The notes beneath the pieces are model-generated. The model saw only the letters and a list, made by a program, of their open reading frames with translations, did no database searches and was not told the origin of the DNA. Shown piece after piece: positions 39,895 to 47,805 of a DNA stretch of 64,000 bases. How positions within the stretch are numbered: the stretch's first letter is position 1; each line of letters begins with the position of its first letter. Origin of the DNA: Acidobacteriota bacterium (lineage in GTDB: Bacteria; Acidobacteriota; Terriglobia; Bryobacterales; Bryobacteraceae); the NCBI GenBank assembly GCA_023436715.1, contig JAEZIJ010000129.1, positions 5,460 to 69,459 of the forward strand, written 5' to 3'. Position numbers and translations under genes: made by a program.

Positions 39895-40643
39895 CGCATT
39901 CCTCCCTGCCAAAGCTGTGATGCGAGCACCAGCGGCGGAACGACTTCGACGATCTCGCACGTTGCGCCCAGCGTATCGCCCGTGAAGCCGCCGATCTTGC
40001 TCCAACTCCACAGCGAAAGAAGCCCCACGACGAGTGCCGAAAATCCGGCAGCAGCTACACCTTGCCATCCCGCCGCAAACCAACCAGCGGTGAACAGCAG
40101 GCCGGCGGCCCACAGTGCGTGCCACCGCCGCGCCGCCGCGAACACGCTCGGCAGCCCTCCGCCGTTGCGCGCGTAAGGCAGCCCGGCCATTACCCACACC
40201 AACGCGCAGCGTCCCGCCAGCGGCATCAGGAAGACTGCGCGGGTAAGCCCGTCCGGCGGCACAGCAGCCACGGCGGCTGTCTTCAGCACGAGAATGGAGG
40301 CCACCGCCGCGGCACCCATAGCGCCGGTGCGGCTATCGCGCATGATTTCGAGAATGCGCTCTCTGGACCGCGAGCTGAAAAAGCCGTCGGCGGTGTCGGC
40401 GAGACCATCCACGTGGAGCCCGCCCGAGCACGCCATCAACGCAATGACCAGCAGCGCGGCGGCTGGCAGCGGCGGGAGGAAGAACGCCATCGCGTGAGAG
40501 AGCGAAGCTGCAGCAATTCCGATCAGCAGCCCCACCACGGGAAACCACGGAAGGCTGCGCGCCAGCGGCTCTTTGCCGCCGCACCAGCGAGCCGGCACGG
40601 GCGCAATGCTCAGAAATCCCAGCGCCGCAAACAGCGGTTTCAT
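39891..40643 (-). CDS. cobS: adenosylcobinamide-GDP ribazoletransferase
   Basis: A 250-residue inner-membrane cobalamin synthase that joins adenosylcobinamide-GDP and alpha-ribazole(-phosphate). The N-terminus [16 protein letters not shown] is conserved, the signature [20 protein letters not shown] lies near residue 68, and [17 protein letters not shown] follows. At least five membrane segments are seen ([48 protein letters not shown] and others). This CobS is the synthase, not the AAA subunit of the CobNST chelatase that shares the name. It overlaps cobT by four bases. Confidence 0.94.
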   Translation of the reverse strand: MKPLFAALGFLSIAPVPARWCGGKEPLARSLPWFPVVGLLIGIAAASLSHAMAFFLPPLPAAALLVIALMACSGGLHVDGLADTADGFFSSRSRERILEIMRDSRTGAMGAAAVASILVLKTAAVAAVPPDGLTRAVFLMPLAGRCALVWVMAGLPYARNGGGLPSVFAAARRWHALWAAGLLFTAGWFAAGWQGVAAAGFSALVVGLLSLWSWSKIGGFTGDTLGATCEIVEVVPPLVLASQLWQGGMR

Positions 40644-41686
40644 ACGCGGCTCACTTGCGCCTCTTCGAATGTGGCCACGTCAGTCAGCAAGCGCGCGGCG
40701 GCTTCCACCAGGTTCATGGCTAGCGCTGCGCCGGTGCCTTCGCCCAGCCTCGTGCCGAGATCGAGCAGTGGGCGCTTGCCGAGTTTCGCGAGCGCCATGC
40801 GATGCCCCGGTTCGGCGCTGGCATGGGCGGCGATCATAAAGTCCGTCGAACACGGCGCGATGGCCTGCGCGATCAGCGCGCCCGCCGTCGTAATAAACCC
40901 ATCCACCAGCACCGGCTTCCGCAGCGCGGCGGCGCCAATGAAAAGCCCCGCGATGCCGCCGATCTCAAATCCGCCAACGCGCGCGAGAACGTCCAGCCCA
41001 TCCGTCGGATCGGGCCGGTTCACTTCCAGCGCCCGCTCGACCACCGCGACTTTCTTGCGCCACGTGGCCTCGTCGATGCCGCTGCCGCGGCCCGTCACCG
41101 GCTCCGCACTCGAACCGCATAGCGCCGCCACAATGGCGCTGCTCGGCGTGGTGTTACCGATGCCCATCTCGCCCACGCCGAAAACGTCCGTCTCCGCGTC
41201 CAACTCGCAGGCCACGCGAATGCCCGCCTTGATCGAACGAATCGCATCCGTCCTGCTCATGGCCGGCCCGTTTGCGATATTGGCTGTGCCGGGGCCGATC
41301 CGCTCCGAGATGACGGATTGTGCAACGCAGGCCGGAACCGCCGGCGCGATGCCCATGTCTACCACCACCACGCGCGCCCGCGTAGTGCGCGCCATGGCGT
41401 TGATGCCTGCGCCGCCGCGCACGAAGTTCACCACCTGCTGCACAGTCACTTCGCGTGGCGACTTGCTCACGCCCTCTAACGCCACGCCGTGATCTCCGGC
41501 CATGACCACCACCGCACGCCGCTCGACGGCCGGACGCAGGCTGCCCGTCATTCCCGCAAGATCTTCGGCGAGATCCATCAGCCGGCCCAATGCCCAGTGC
41601 GGCATGGTCAACTGCTCGAGCCGTGCGTGCGCCTTGGCGCGAGCGGCGGCGTCTTGTCCGGTGATTCGATTTACGGTGTCCTGCAT
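40640..41686 (-). CDS. cobT: nicotinate-nucleotide-dimethylbenzimidazole phosphoribosyltransferase
   Basis: A 348-residue CobT that transfers phosphoribose from nicotinate mononucleotide to the lower-ligand base. Conserved VVVMAGDHGVALEGVS, QQVVNFVRGGAGINAMAR, VFGVGEMGIGNTTPSSAI and VLVDGFITTAGALIAQA are seen, with the catalytic Glu expected in the C-terminal EGTGAALAMNLVEAAARLL. No bluB or bza genes for making the lower base lie in the window, so the base must be made elsewhere or imported. The gene follows cobU by 7 bases. Confidence 0.95.
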   Translation of the reverse strand: MQDTVNRITGQDAAARAKAHARLEQLTMPHWALGRLMDLAEDLAGMTGSLRPAVERRAVVVMAGDHGVALEGVSKSPREVTVQQVVNFVRGGAGINAMARTTRARVVVVDMGIAPAVPACVAQSVISERIGPGTANIANGPAMSRTDAIRSIKAGIRVACELDAETDVFGVGEMGIGNTTPSSAIVAALCGSSAEPVTGRGSGIDEATWRKKVAVVERALEVNRPDPTDGLDVLARVGGFEIGGIAGLFIGAAALRKPVLVDGFITTAGALIAQAIAPCSTDFMIAAHASAEPGHRMALAKLGKRPLLDLGTRLGEGTGAALAMNLVEAAARLLTDVATFEEAQVSRV

Positions 41687-41693
41687 TTTCCTC

Positions 41694-42218
41694 TCACTTA
41701 ATTCGCAGCGGCTGGCCGCACACCAGCAGCGTCACTTCTGCGGCCCGTGCGGCGATGGTTTGATTGCAGGCGCCCAGGAGATCGCGGTACCGGCGCGCAA
41801 CGGCGTTCTCCGGCACGATTCCCAGCCCCACTTCTCCGGTCACAAAGACCACGCCACGCGAAAATGCCGCGCAGGCATCGGCCACGCATGCGCACTCCTC
41901 GGCAACGGCCTCCTCTGTGAGTTCGTCCTGGCACATGCGGTTTGCGATCCACACCGTAAGGCAATCGACCAGCGCCACCGCGTACTCGCCCGCCGCGCGC
42001 CGCAGAGCGCCAGCCAAGTCGAGCGGCTCTTCGATCGCAGCCCATCCCCGTCCGCTACGCGCGGCGCGATGACGCGCCACGCGGTCGCGCATCTCGTCGT
42101 CCTCAGGCACGCAGGTGGCGATGTAAACGCGCGGCTCGCCCATCTCTTCGGCGCGCCGCTGCGCCCAGGCGCTCTTGCCGCTGCGCGCGCCGCCGGTGGC
42201 CAGCACGATGGCGCTCAC
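41694..42218 (-). CDS. cobU: adenosylcobinamide kinase / adenosylcobinamide-phosphate guanylyltransferase
   Basis: A 174-residue bifunctional CobU. The P-loop ATGGARSGKSAWAQRRAEEM is near the start, then PRVYIATCVPEDDEMRDRV with the guanylylated-His helix (VARHRAARSGRGW), LVDCLTVWIANRM and VTGEVGLGIVPENAVARRYRD. The start is GTG at 42218, nested in the stop of the upstream fusion gene (GTGA); the next ATG upstream would add about 14 unconserved residues read from the other gene. Length fits the family (about 180). Confidence 0.94.
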   Translation of the reverse strand: MSAIVLATGGARSGKSAWAQRRAEEMGEPRVYIATCVPEDDEMRDRVARHRAARSGRGWAAIEEPLDLAGALRRAAGEYAVALVDCLTVWIANRMCQDELTEEAVAEECACVADACAAFSRGVVFVTGEVGLGIVPENAVARRYRDLLGACNQTIAARAAEVTLLVCGQPLRIK

Positions 42219-44044
42219 CGGATCACCTCGGCCGTATGGCAAAGATCGTTGAAACCGCATAGGGTGCCTCGCGAACCGAACAGCCTCACGCGCGTCAACG
42301 AGGCCGGGCTCACGTCCAGCAGCAGGTGCGCCTCCGGCGGCAACCCGAGCCAGCGGCACAGCAGCGCGCGAATCACGCCGCCATGCGTGAATACGCAGAT
42401 GCGGCGGGGCTGCTCCGTTTCGATCCGTTGCGCCGCGCGGTTTACGCGCTCACGGAATTCCTCCAGCGACTCGCCCTCCGGGAATCGGAAATCCCCGTCG
42501 AGCCGGGCCCAGCGTTCCACGGCCTCCGCATCCGCTGCGGCGATTTCGGCGAAGCTCAGACCTTCCCAACGGCCGAAATCGATCTCCCGCAGATCATCGT
42601 CGATCTCCGCGTCAAGACCGGCCGCCGCGGCCGTCTGCCGCGCGCGAAGAGCGGGGCTCGCTAAACACACACACCTTCCGGCCAATTCCGCATGACGGCG
42701 AAGCGCCACAGCGTGCTCAATCCCCGTCGCGCTGAGCGGCACATCCGTTCGTCCGATGTAGCGGCCGCGATACTGCTCCCCGGTCTCGCCATGACGGATT
42801 AACAGCACCTCCGTGGTCTCGGGCTCGCCCTGCGTGACCGTCGGCGCGGCATGCGCCGTGGGCATCGCGGCGCGCACCACCTCGCCCACAACGATCAACG
42901 CGGGCCCGTCGATTGTGCTCGCATCCACCTGGCTCAGGATGCTTTCGAGCGTACCGGTCACGGTGCGCTGGCGCGGCGTGGTTCCGTCGGAAATGAGCGC
43001 AATGGGCGTGGACCGTGCGCGCCCATACAAGCTCAGTTTCTCGACCACTTGCGGAAGGAGTGTCTTGCCCATCAGCAGCACGAGCGTGCCGGGGCACTGC
43101 GCCATGAGTTGCCACTCGTCCTCGTCGAGCGGCTTCCCGTTGCGGCGGTGAAGGCTGAAGACGCTGAGCGACGACGCGCCGAATTCCCGATCCGTCACCG
43201 GTATGCCCGCGTATGCCGGCACCGCCGCGATGGTGCTCACTCCGGGCACGATCTCGTGCACGACGCCCGCCGCGGCTAGAGCGCGCATCTCTTCGCCGCC
43301 ACGCCCGAAGATCATCGGATCGCCGCCCTTCAACCGAACCACCTTCCGTCCGGCGCGGGCGAACTCGATCATCATGGCATTGATCTCCGGCTGAAGATGA
43401 CGGCAGCAGCCTTTACGCTTGCTGACGTCGATACGCTCAGCGCGGTGACAATACAGATCGAGAATCGACGGGTCCACGAGACCGTCGTGGATGACGACGT
43501 CGGCCATGGCCAGGCAGGCGATGGCTTTGACGGTCAGCAATCCGGGATCACCCGGCCCGGCGCCCACCAGCCACACGCGCCCCCGCTCTGCCAGTTCCTC
43601 CGGCATGGAAGAAAGGATGCGCTCGGCGCTCTCTTTGACTGCCGCCGCCAGAGCCGGATCTGTGCCGTCGGTGGCGAAGGAGACCGACAGACTGCCCCGG
43701 CGTACCGTGGCCGAAAATGTGACGTCGGAGTGCTCGGCTGAATCTGCACGTAGCACCAGCGCCGGGAGTTTCCGCGCATCTCTCTCGACGCGGCGATTCA
43801 CCTCGGCGTCGTCGGTCGCCGCGATGACCAGAAACGCGCCGTCAAGCGTGCCGGGCTCGTAGTTGCCCCGAATCCACTCGACTGTTGGGGAACTCCAGAC
43901 ATCGTCAACAGTCAGATCGGGCGCGACTACTCGCACCCGAGCCCCGTGATCCACCAGGGTCCTGCACTTGCGGCGAGCCACCCGCCCGCCACCGACCAGC
44001 ACGCAGAGACGATCTCTGACGTTGAGGTTGACCGGCAACAACAC
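42215..44044 (-). CDS. trifunctional fusion: precorrin-2 dehydrogenase + uroporphyrinogen-III C-methyltransferase + CobC-like alpha-ribazole phosphatase
   Basis: A 609-residue protein with three joined domains. Residues 1-150 are a siroheme-synthase N-terminal dehydrogenase (NAD loop VLVGGGRVARRK). Residues 156-395 are SUMT (GRVWLVGAGPGDPGLLTVKA, VVRLKGGDPMIFGRGGEE, EIVPGVSTIAAVPAYAGIP). Residues 411-609 are a histidine phosphatase (catalytic RHGETGEQYRGRYIGRTDVP, SPALRARQTA, FTHGGVIRALL). The first two mirror CysG but with a shortened central dimerisation domain. The third fits CobC, which dephosphorylates the nucleotide loop precursor. The chain thus holds the first and one of the last steps of B12 synthesis. 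It is the first gene after the riboswitch. Confidence 0.93.
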   Translation of the reverse strand: MLLPVNLNVRDRLCVLVGGGRVARRKCRTLVDHGARVRVVAPDLTVDDVWSSPTVEWIRGNYEPGTLDGAFLVIAATDDAEVNRRVERDARKLPALVLRADSAEHSDVTFSATVRRGSLSVSFATDGTDPALAAAVKESAERILSSMPEELAERGRVWLVGAGPGDPGLLTVKAIACLAMADVVIHDGLVDPSILDLYCHRAERIDVSKRKGCCRHLQPEINAMMIEFARAGRKVVRLKGGDPMIFGRGGEEMRALAAAGVVHEIVPGVSTIAAVPAYAGIPVTDREFGASSLSVFSLHRRNGKPLDEDEWQLMAQCPGTLVLLMGKTLLPQVVEKLSLYGRARSTPIALISDGTTPRQRTVTGTLESILSQVDASTIDGPALIVVGEVVRAAMPTAHAAPTVTQGEPETTEVLLIRHGETGEQYRGRYIGRTDVPLSATGIEHAVALRRHAELAGRCVCLASPALRARQTAAAAGLDAEIDDDLREIDFGRWEGLSFAEIAAADAEAVERWARLDGDFRFPEGESLEEFRERVNRAAQRIETEQPRRICVFTHGGVIRALLCRWLGLPPEAHLLLDVSPASLTRVRLFGSRGTLCGFNDLCHTAEVIR

Positions 44045-44063
44045 TCTGTCTCCAAAAACAAAA

Positions 44064-44094
44064 ATCCCCGGAACCTCTCAAGAGGCCCGGGGAT
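44064..44094 (-). terminator. intrinsic terminator of the cobalamin riboswitch (expression platform)
   Basis: On the minus strand ATCCCCGG and CCGGGGAT form a perfect 8-bp stem, extended inside by CCTCT/AGAGG, followed directly by TTTTTGTTTTT (44053-44063). It sits between the riboswitch aptamer and the first cobalamin gene, about 20 bases before the ATG at 44044, so B12 binding should stop transcription of the operon here. Confidence 0.9.
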
Positions 44095-44164
44095 GCCGTT
44101 TTTCATCCGCTGGTCGATGTAGGCGACTTCAACGCCGGCCTCAGTCCTCGAAGGCCGTACAAAC

Positions 44165-44335
44165 ACTACATCGTTGGGCAGGTCTTCTGGCTTCCGGATC
44201 GTCCTACTTGCCGCGCCTTCCCATCCTGTATCGGACAGTGGCTTTACGCGGCGTTCGTCACCAGTTACAGCGGCGGGACCGCAACGGAATTACACCGTTT
44301 TCCCTCTCAAGCTCCTTTCGGAGCGCCCATGCCAG
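44165..44335 (-). promoter_or_regulatory. cobalamin riboswitch (leader of the B12 biosynthesis operon)
   Basis: The minus strand shows the conserved aptamer elements in order: GAGAGGGAAAACGGTGTAAT, TTCCG, GTCCCGCCGCTGTAA, AAGCCACTG, GGATGGGAAGGCG, and the B12 box AGCCAGAAGACCTGCC (44177-44192). This is the standard class with P4-P6 core and an L5-interacting loop. A terminator follows 70 bases downstream, indicating transcriptional control. The 5' boundary is approximate; it lies right after the pduX stop. Confidence 0.93.
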
Positions 44336-44339
44336 AATA

Positions 44340-45215
44340 TCAGAATTCGGTGATCGAGGGCATCCCGAAATCCGCGAAGCGGGAAATCAGGCGCATTCGC
44401 TGCTCATGGGAGACAGTTGCCGGCAACAATAGCGAGAGAACCGTTCCGGAATGCGCCGCGACAACGCCGTAGCCGCCTTCCCGCTCTACCATCGCGATCG
44501 CCTCGTCGAGATATGGCTTGGGCAGGAACTCCTGATTGATGCGGGCCGACGCGGTTGCCACGGCGCCGATCGCAGATGGATCGGCCGCATGGAACGCCTT
44601 TCGAAGGTCGCTCAGCAGCATCTGAAAAGACTCGATCTGCTCATCGGAATAACGTGCGCGCCGCTGGGACAGCGTCGGCACCGTCGTCTCCGGCTGCGAA
44701 TCCACAACTATCACGTGCATCGCGGGCAACGCGCCGGGCAACGCTTCTTCGATCACGCCTTCGCAGTGGCGGAATATCGCCGGGAACGGAAGTATCGACC
44801 CATCGGATGCGGTCTCTGCCTCGACCGCAAGCCGCGCCAGTTCGGACTCCGGCAACGCCGTTCCGAAATGTGCAAGCAACGCACGCAGCGTCGCCGCCAC
44901 GTCCGCAGTGGATGAGCCGCACCCTTTGGCGACGGGAACGTTGGAATCCAGACGAATCGCAAGTTCCGGAGGACCGGCGTCCACGTGTGTGCACAGGAGT
45001 TGCGCGGCCGCCAGCGCCTTCCACGCCCACGGCGGATCGATGGACAAAGGCCGTCCCGGCGTGGGAATCAAGGTGGCCCGGCTCACCAACGTGGGCGCCG
45101 GCAGCGAGCACAGGAAGCGATGGATTCCACCGGTGCTTCGAAAGCTGCCTTGCAGGATTTCACCCGCATGGCCACACGCCGTGGCCGCGACGCAAACAGG
45201 AGATTCCAATCTCAA
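44340..45215 (-). CDS. pduX: L-threonine kinase, PduX-like (GHMP family)
   Basis: A 291-residue GHMP kinase that would make L-threonine O-3-phosphate, the substrate of the CobD half of the fusion protein. N-terminal ATACGHAGEILQG resembles the PduX start, the GHMP ATP loop is PVAKGCGSSTADVAATLRAL near residues 92-111, and the C-terminal EGGYGVVAAHSGTVLSLLL is the third GHMP motif. No Met codon is available at the start: TTG at 45215 or TTG at 45209 must serve, so the exact N-terminus is uncertain. It is isolated between two opposed riboswitches and has no riboswitch of its own. Confidence 0.87.
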   Translation of the reverse strand: MRLESPVCVAATACGHAGEILQGSFRSTGGIHRFLCSLPAPTLVSRATLIPTPGRPLSIDPPWAWKALAAAQLLCTHVDAGPPELAIRLDSNVPVAKGCGSSTADVAATLRALLAHFGTALPESELARLAVEAETASDGSILPFPAIFRHCEGVIEEALPGALPAMHVIVVDSQPETTVPTLSQRRARYSDEQIESFQMLLSDLRKAFHAADPSAIGAVATASARINQEFLPKPYLDEAIAMVEREGGYGVVAAHSGTVLSLLLPATVSHEQRMRLISRFADFGMPSITEF

Positions 45216-45249
45216 GGTTGTATTCCGTGTTCCTCCATGCTACAAAGAA

Positions 45250-45427
45250 ATCGATCCGGTCGTTCTGCCTGACGGCGGACGAAATAGGGAATCCGGTGAA
45301 ATTCCGGAACTGCCCCGCAGCGGTAATTGGGAACGAACGCCGCACCGGGCACTGACTGCAATGCAGTTGGGAAGCCGCGGCAAGTAGGTTCAGCAAGACG
45401 CCCATAAGTCCGAAGACCTGCCGGACC
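45250..45427 (+). promoter_or_regulatory. cobalamin riboswitch (leader of the btuB/cobN/cbiMNQO operon)
   Basis: The plus strand carries AATAGGGAATCCGGTGAAAT, TCCGGAACTGCCCCGC, GGGCACTG, TTGGGAAGCCG and the B12 box AAGTCCGAAGACCTGCC (45406-45422). The order and spacing match the cobalamin aptamer. It precedes the BtuB-like receptor by about 160 bases. Ends are approximate. Confidence 0.93.
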
Positions 45428-45446
45428 ACTCGCGCATGGCGCGAGT
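45428..45446 (+). promoter_or_regulatory. 8-bp perfect hairpin after the second riboswitch
   Basis: ACTCGCGC-ATG-GCGCGAGT forms a perfect stem with a three-base loop immediately after the B12 box. There is no U-tract, so it is not an intrinsic terminator; it may be part of the switching platform. The leader then runs about 140 bases to the btuB start. Confidence 0.5.
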
Positions 45447-45587
45447 TAGTATCTGGCCCTCGTGGGAGAGGCGGAAACTTGAGCCGGTCACGGACTTCCA
45501 TTCCGAATATCAGCCGCCGCCGGGCGGGACGAAAGACTCTCCTTCACGCCAGTACCATTCCACCCGACTCGCGAAAGGAGAGTCCAA

Positions 45588-47805
45588 GTGTTCAGCAGAA
45601 CTATTTCCCTAGCCCTAGTCGTCGTGCTTGCTCTACTCGGTGCGGATCAACCGGCGGATGACAAAACAAAACCTCCAGACAAAGAAGATCCGTTCCTGGT
45701 TAAGACCACCATTGTCGTTACCGCCACTCGCGATGAGGTGGACATCGCCAAATCCCCGGCGGCCACCAGTGTCATCACGTCCAGCGACATTGACCGCCGC
45801 AATATCCTAATGCTCGACCAAAGCCTGAACATGACCGAGGGCATCACCGTCTTCCGGCGCGACGGCATCTCCGATGGCATGTCCGGCGTCGGCATGCGCG
45901 GATTCGCCGGACGCGGCAGCGCGCAGGTGCGCACTCTCGTGCTAGTCGACGGCCAACCGGTCAACGAAGGCTATGAAGGCGGTGTGAACTGGGCGGTGAT
46001 TCCGGTCAGCGAAGTCGATCGCGTCGAAGTCGTCCGCGGTCCGTTCTCTTCGCTCTACGGCGGCAGCGCAATGGGCGGCGTAGTGAACGTACTGACAAAG
46101 CCAATCGACAAAACGAGCGCCGATTTCCTGATTCGCTACGGTTCACTGGACACGGTCGCCTACCAGGCCCGCGCCAGCAAGCGGTTCTTCGAGCGGCTGG
46201 GGCTTTCACTCGCTTACGACCGGCTGCAAGTGGGCGGCTTCGAGACCCAGGACGTCGTGGTATCTGGAAGCACGCCAACCGCCGGCCTTCCCACGGCCAC
46301 GGGCGCCATTCCGTGGATGACGCCCACAGGCGGACAGACCGTGCAGGTCGGTCTGCGCGGCGCAAACTGGTGGAATCTGCACACCTGGCGCAGCCGCGCG
46401 GAGTACGCGATTACGCCGACCACTTCGGTCTTCTTCCAGTGGATCCATCACACGCGCGATGACGGCAGCGACATGTACAGATCGTTCCTGCGCGACGCTA
46501 CGGGCGCACCCACCGACAGGGGCACTTACCTGGTGGATGCCTGGGGGCCGAAGCGCATCACCGTCAGCCCCAACAATTTCCTGAGCGGGCAAGGCGGATT
46601 GCGCACGCGCATCTATAACGCCCGTCTCCTGAAATCGTTCGGCTCCACCTCCACACTCCAGCTCTCCGCCGGACTGGTGGACACCCCTTCGGATTTCAGC
46701 GTGATTCCCGCCAGCGACGCGATCGCCACCGCGGGCACAGGCACGGTGACCGACCGCCGTGGGCGCGGCTGGCACGGCAACGCCGGAGATCCGCCGCGAT
46801 GGCAGCCGCAGCAACGAATGGCTGCTGCCCAACTGGACCTTCGTGGACGAGCGCCAGCGGCTCACCGCCATCACCCAGGGCAAGTCCCTCACCACGGGCG
46901 TCTACGGCCAGGACCAGGTCTCCATCGGCGAGCGGTTCCACCTCACCTTCGGCGGACGCTACGACTACTGGCGCACGTGGGACGGCCTGACAGAACGCTT
47001 TGCCGGCGCCACTCCCATGACGCCCTTCGAGGCGCGCTCGGCGGGGTCGCTGACCGGCAAGGCGGCGGCGGTCTATCAGGCGCCCGGCGCGTTTACGATT
47101 CGCGCCAGCGTGGGCAAGGCGTTTCGCAATCCCAGCATTTTCGAGCTCTACCGGTCGTCGCAGGTGCTCACCATTCAACTGGTTCCCAATCCCGATCTGA
47201 AGCCGGAGTATCTCACCAGTTGGGAAGTGGGCGTGCGCAAGCCGATCGGCAGGCGCGTAAGCGCGGAGGGCACTTACTACGAAAACCGTGTAGACGATCT
47301 GATCTACCGCTCACGCGACCTGGCGGCGGATCCCTCCGGGCGTACCCGTCCGCTGTTAAATGCCGGCAACAGCCGCACGCGCGGCGTGGAGGCCTCGGTG
47401 AGTGCGCGCATTTTTCCCTGGCTCGAGTGGTACTCCAACTACACATTGCAGGATTCGGTCATCACCTCCAACCCCGGCCTGCCCGATACCGTAGGCCGGC
47501 AGATTCCCTACGTGCCGAAGCACATGACGTCGAGCACGCTGACGGCCTCCGGCTCGAAGTGGACAGCCTATTTGAGCGGCCGGTATATGAACGCCATGTT
47601 CTCAACGGACGTGAATAACGACACCACGCGGGGAGTGCCGCAATCCTACGATCCCTACTTCCTGATGGAGGGCGGATTCGGCTACCAGGTGTATCGCCAC
47701 GTGCAACTCCAAGTGAACGCTGAGAACCTGCTCGACCGCCTCTACTACATCTACACACGGGTTCCCGGAAGAACGGCCTATGTGTCGCTCCGTTTTACTT
47801 TGTAG
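45588..47805 (+). pseudogene. btuB: BtuB-like TonB-dependent receptor, one frameshift
   Basis: The reading opens at GTG 45588 (AAAGGAGAG upstream) with a signal peptide (MFSRTISLALVVVLALLG), a TonB-box-like ATRDEVDIAKSPAAT and a plug domain (LDQSLNMTEGITVFRRDG, TLVLVDGQPVNEGYEGGVNW, VEVVRGPFSSLYGGSAMGGV). The barrel continues to about residue 385, then the frame shifts by one base between about 46750 and 46800. The rest (WTFVDERQRLTAITQGKSLT through the C-terminal RTAYVSLRFTL) is intact in the new frame to 47805. The shift could be real or a sequencing or assembly error; the rest of the gene shows no decay. Corrected length is about 738 residues. The riboswitch and neighbours suggest a corrinoid or cobalt-chelate substrate. 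Confidence 0.85.

Noticed and set aside
46747..46800. Programmed frameshifting in the BtuB-like gene
   Set aside because: I see no slippery heptamer or following pseudoknot, and the family is not known to use recoding.
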